The notes beneath the pieces are model-generated. The model was not told the origin of the DNA, made no database searches, and saw only the letters and a program-made list of their open reading frames with translations. Shown one piece after another: positions 6,268 through 8,345 of a stretch of 8,345 nucleotides of DNA. Source of the stretch: Thermomicrobiales bacterium (GTDB lineage: Bacteria; Chloroflexota; Chloroflexia; Thermomicrobiales; UBA6265). The stretch covers positions 1 to 8,345 of the forward strand of contig JAICRA010000048.1 in NCBI GenBank assembly GCA_025937615.1, written 5' to 3'. Position numbers and translations under genes: made by a program. Positions within the stretch are counted from its first letter, which is position 1. The number at the start of each line of letters is the position of its first letter.

Positions 6268-6290
6268 GCTAGTACCTGCTAGTCGCTAGC
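6268..6290. repeat. Three GCTAG-type repeats upstream of the atp promoter
   Basis: GCTAGT occurs at 6268-6273 and 6278-6283, ten bases apart, and GCTAGC at 6285-6290. They lie 20-40 bases before the candidate -10. Spacing of one helix turn suggests a protein site, but nothing identifies the protein. Confidence 0.35.
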
Positions 6291-6308
6291 CATCAGCTTT
6301 CCTCGCTG

Positions 6309-6317
6309 TGGTACCAT
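6309..6317 (+). promoter_or_regulatory. Candidate extended -10 promoter of the ATP synthase operon
   Basis: TGgTACCAT at 6309-6317 has the TGn extension and T, A, A, T at the key positions. Transcription would start near 6324, giving a leader of about 23 bases to the atpZ ATG. No good -35 is seen at 17 bases, which extended -10 promoters can tolerate. Confidence 0.4.
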
Positions 6318-6346
6318 TTCTGGTCGGATAGAAACCGGAGGCGGCC

Positions 6347-6697
6347 ATGGCAGACGGTCCAACTCCGGAGCAGCAGGACTTGCGCGCCATCGGCGTCGCG
6401 ACAGGGCTGGGATGCTCCATCGTCGCGGCGCTCGTCTTGTGTATTGGCGGCGGCGTCTGGCTCGATTCCCGGTTCGGCACCTCGCCGGTGTTGACATTGC
6501 TCGGTGTGGCGCTCGGGTTGGTAGTGGCCGGTTATCAGCTCTGGGAGCTGACAAAAGTTGGCAGCAAGACAGCGCGACCGGGACCAATGACCCGGACGCT
6601 CTCGCGCTTGCCCATGCCCTCGCGACGCGCGGCGCGATCCTTGCATGTGCGGGATGAACGCGCGCCGGCGCGCGAACAGGATGGAAACGAGGAGTAG
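6347..6697 (+). CDS. AtpZ/AtpI-like small membrane protein of the ATP synthase operon
   Basis: The product is a 116-residue membrane protein with two hydrophobic segments (about residues 15-36 and 48-66). They are joined by GVWLDSRFGTSPVLTLLG (35-52), which matches the WLDxxFGTxP hallmark of the AtpZ/AtpI family. Members help assemble the c-ring or handle Mg2+/Ca2+ in some bacteria; the role here is inferred from family and position. The C-terminal 45 residues are basic and non-hydrophobic (SRLPMPSRRAARSLHVRDER), longer than in many members and probably cytoplasmic. GGAGG lies 5 bases before the ATG. It is the first gene of the operon, 9 bases before atpB. Confidence 0.85.
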   Translation: MADGPTPEQQDLRAIGVATGLGCSIVAALVLCIGGGVWLDSRFGTSPVLTLLGVALGLVVAGYQLWELTKVGSKTARPGPMTRTLSRLPMPSRRAARSLHVRDERAPAREQDGNEE

Positions 6698-6706
6698 CGC
6701 CCAGGG

Positions 6707-7663
6707 ATGGAGATCCACATCGCAATCGCCCCGGAAACCCTCTTCACCGTGGGTCCTGTTAACGTGACCAACTCGATGTTCATGATGTTCGTGGTCATGG
6801 GGCTGCTGCTCATCGTCGGCACGGCGCTCGCGCGCAAGGCCAAGCTCGTTCCCGGCCGCTGGCAAGGTCTCTTCGAGGTTTCCGCCACGTTCATTCTGGA
6901 CCTGGTCGAGAGCACCGGGGGCCGCAGCTTTGGTCGCCGCATCTTTCCGCTGATTGGCGGCGTCTTCATATTCCTGCTGATTGCGAACTACACCGGCATT
7001 CTCCCCGGCGTCGGCACGATCGGCATCTACCACACGGAAGAGGCGGGCGCGGAAGCCGACGAAGCCGACCAAGGTGCAGGCACGGCGGTCGAGAGCACGG
7101 CCGTCGAGGACCATGCCGTCGAGAGCGAAACGACCGCGGTCGATGAGGAGCACGCCGACGAACCGCACACCACGCTCGTGCCGATCTTTCGACCGCCGAC
7201 CGCAGATCTGAACATGACGCTTGCACTAGCACTGGTGACATTTACCACTGTCCAGGTCCTGGGCATTCGCGCCCACGGCGTCGGCGGCCGCATCAAGCAC
7301 ATGGCGGACCCGCCGTTCATCTTCCCGATCGAGCTAATCTCGGAGTTCGGCCGCATCATCTCGCTGTCGGCCCGGCTCTTCGGGAACGTGCTCGCGGGGG
7401 AGGTGCTGCTGGCGGTGATGTACGCGGCAGCAAACCTGGCCAAGTTCGCGATCGTGCCGCTGCTGGTGCCTGTGGTCTTCATCATCCTGGAGCTCCTCTT
7501 CGGGACGATTCAGGCGCTGGTCTTCGCATTGCTGACGGCCATCTACATCACGATGGCCGCCGGGGACAGCCACGGCGGCGAGCATCATGAAGCGCACCCG
7601 GATGAGAGCCACGGACCGGAGCCGGCTACATCGGCGCGCGTTCCAGCCGCGGCTGGCGACTAG
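6707..7663 (+). CDS. atpB: F-type ATP synthase F0 subunit a
   Basis: The subunit carries the half-channels for protons next to the c-ring. The 318-residue product has hydrophobic helices near 22-42, 80-100, 168-186, 207-240 and 246-285. Conserved signatures are NYTGILPG (94-101), PTADLNMTLALAL (164-176) and ELISEFGRIISLSARLFGNV (209-228). The essential arginine is Arg223 (E. coli Arg210 by alignment). Between the second and third helices, residues about 110-154 are an insert rich in Glu/Asp with no Lys or Arg; family topology puts this loop outside the cell membrane. The C-terminal tail (286-318) has five His and is polar. Both are unusual for subunit a, which is normally about 230-280 residues long. 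GAGGAG of the ribosome site lies inside the atpZ end, 11 bases before the ATG. Confidence 0.95.
   Translation: MEIHIAIAPETLFTVGPVNVTNSMFMMFVVMGLLLIVGTALARKAKLVPGRWQGLFEVSATFILDLVESTGGRSFGRRIFPLIGGVFIFLLIANYTGILPGVGTIGIYHTEEAGAEADEADQGAGTAVESTAVEDHAVESETTAVDEEHADEPHTTLVPIFRPPTADLNMTLALALVTFTTVQVLGIRAHGVGGRIKHMADPPFIFPIELISEFGRIISLSARLFGNVLAGEVLLAVMYAAANLAKFAIVPLLVPVVFIILELLFGTIQALVFALLTAIYITMAAGDSHGGEHHEAHPDESHGPEPATSARVPAAAGD
7037..7168 (+). repeat. Acidic low-complexity insert within atpB
   Basis: Residues 111-154 contain 16 Glu/Asp and three His among 44, with no basic residue other than His. Blocks such as AVES, AVED, AVES and AVDE recur at roughly five- to nine-residue steps, and GTCGAGAGC/GTCGAGGAC recur in the DNA, which suggests expansion of a short repeat. 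Confidence 0.6.
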
Positions 7664-8017
<354 letters not shown>

Positions 8018-8102
8018 CGAGGGTAGCTAGGTGACGGGGTGGCTGGGTAGCAGGGCAGAAGATTTCCCTGCCACCCCGTTACCCTGACACCCCGCCACCT
8101 GA
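8018..8102. repeat. Inverted array of degenerate octamer repeats between atpE and atpF
   Basis: The plus strand reads as 8-base steps gagggtag, ctaggtga, cggggtgg, ctgggtag, cagggcag (8019-8058), then the inverse pattern to about 8102. Arms 8030-8043 and 8070-8083 pair over 14 bp with one G-U, with an inner agg/cct stem. The G-runs could also make a G-quadruplex. It resembles a dispersed intergenic repeat, but no other copy is in this window. Confidence 0.6.
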
Positions 8103-8118
8103 CAGGAGACCGTTTCGT

Positions 8119-8345
8119 ATGGCCGCACTTGGTATCGACGCCTGGGGTCTGGCGGTCCAGATCGTCGCCTTCCTCGTCTTCATTTACCTCTTCTGGAGGT
8201 TCGCCCTCGGCCCCATCACCAACATGCTGGACGAGCGCTCGCGGCGAATTTCGGAGAGCATGGCGGCCGCCGAGGAGATGAAGGCGGAGATGGCACGCGC
8301 CAGCGTCCGCAACGAGGAGATCCTCGCCGAGGCACGGCAGCAGGC
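8119..8345 (+). CDS. atpF: F-type ATP synthase F0 subunit b, 3'-truncated by the window
   Basis: Subunit b is the membrane-anchored peripheral stalk. The 75 visible residues begin MAALGIDAWGLAVQIVAFLV, followed by an aromatic end of the helix (FIYLFWRFALGPI), then MLDERSRRISESMAAAEEMK and an alternating charged, coiled-coil-forming region that continues past the right edge. This layout (one N-terminal helix then a long charged helix) is diagnostic. CAGGAGA at 8103-8109 lies 9 bases before the ATG. It follows atpE after the octamer-repeat gap; the rest of the operon should lie to the right. Confidence 0.9.
   Translation, partial: MAALGIDAWGLAVQIVAFLVFIYLFWRFALGPITNMLDERSRRISESMAAAEEMKAEMARASVRNEEILAEARQQ

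Larger units (their letters stand above)
6087..6346. other. Gene-free region between the globin operon and the ATP synthase operon
   Basis: I see no supported gene here. It holds a minor hairpin (atgcc/ggcat, 6139-6143 and 6152-6156), the strong 6195-6225 hairpin, three GCTAG-type repeats (6268-6290) and an extended -10 promoter before atpZ. Confidence 0.7.

Noticed and set aside
6293..7168. Minus-strand open frame of 291 codons
   Set aside because: It is antisense to atpZ and atpB, which have clear family motifs. High GC explains the long open frame.

Overview
The window is GC-rich bacterial DNA with strong Shine-Dalgarno sites, short gaps and GTG/ATG starts. The AtpZ-AtpB-AtpE-AtpF order, the exported truncated globin and the AIF-type flavoprotein make me suspect a Chloroflexota of the Thermomicrobia/Sphaerobacter type. 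This is an inference from gene style, not from a marker gene.

Region 1 (1-1280). The 3' part of a family 5 extracellular solute-binding protein (oligopeptide/dipeptide ABC importer type) runs off the left edge. A perfect 11-bp hairpin separates it from a convergent regulator.

Region 2 (1278-2240). A minus-strand helix-turn-helix regulator carries a C-terminal cysteine cluster like the Fe-S regulator SufR. It is divergent from the operon to its right. The shared AT-rich promoter region holds a perfect inverted repeat (gtcaagat-N11-atcttgac) that overlaps the promoter elements of both directions. A roughly 200-nt leader with several hairpins precedes the next gene.

Region 3 (2241-6086). Five plus-strand genes probably form one transcription unit. 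They encode an AIF-like FAD/NAD(P) oxidoreductase, GTP cyclohydrolase I (FolE), a RibD_C/DHFR-like reductase overlapping folE by 4 bases, a free-standing OmpR-type winged-helix protein without a receiver, and a Tat-exported group 1 truncated haemoglobin. I read this as a possible redox or nitric-oxide response module under an Fe-S sensor. That grouping is a hypothesis.

Region 4 (6087-6346). No gene is seen. It holds a strong 11-bp hairpin (terminator candidate), three GCTAG-type repeats and an extended -10 promoter for the ATP synthase operon.

Region 5 (6347-8345). This is the start of the F-type ATP synthase operon: atpZ/atpI-like, atpB, atpE and the 5' end of atpF. AtpB has an unusual acidic insert and a His-rich tail. 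The atpB-atpE gap holds three consecutive hairpins. The atpE-atpF gap holds an inverted array of degenerate octamer repeats that can fold into a long hairpin.
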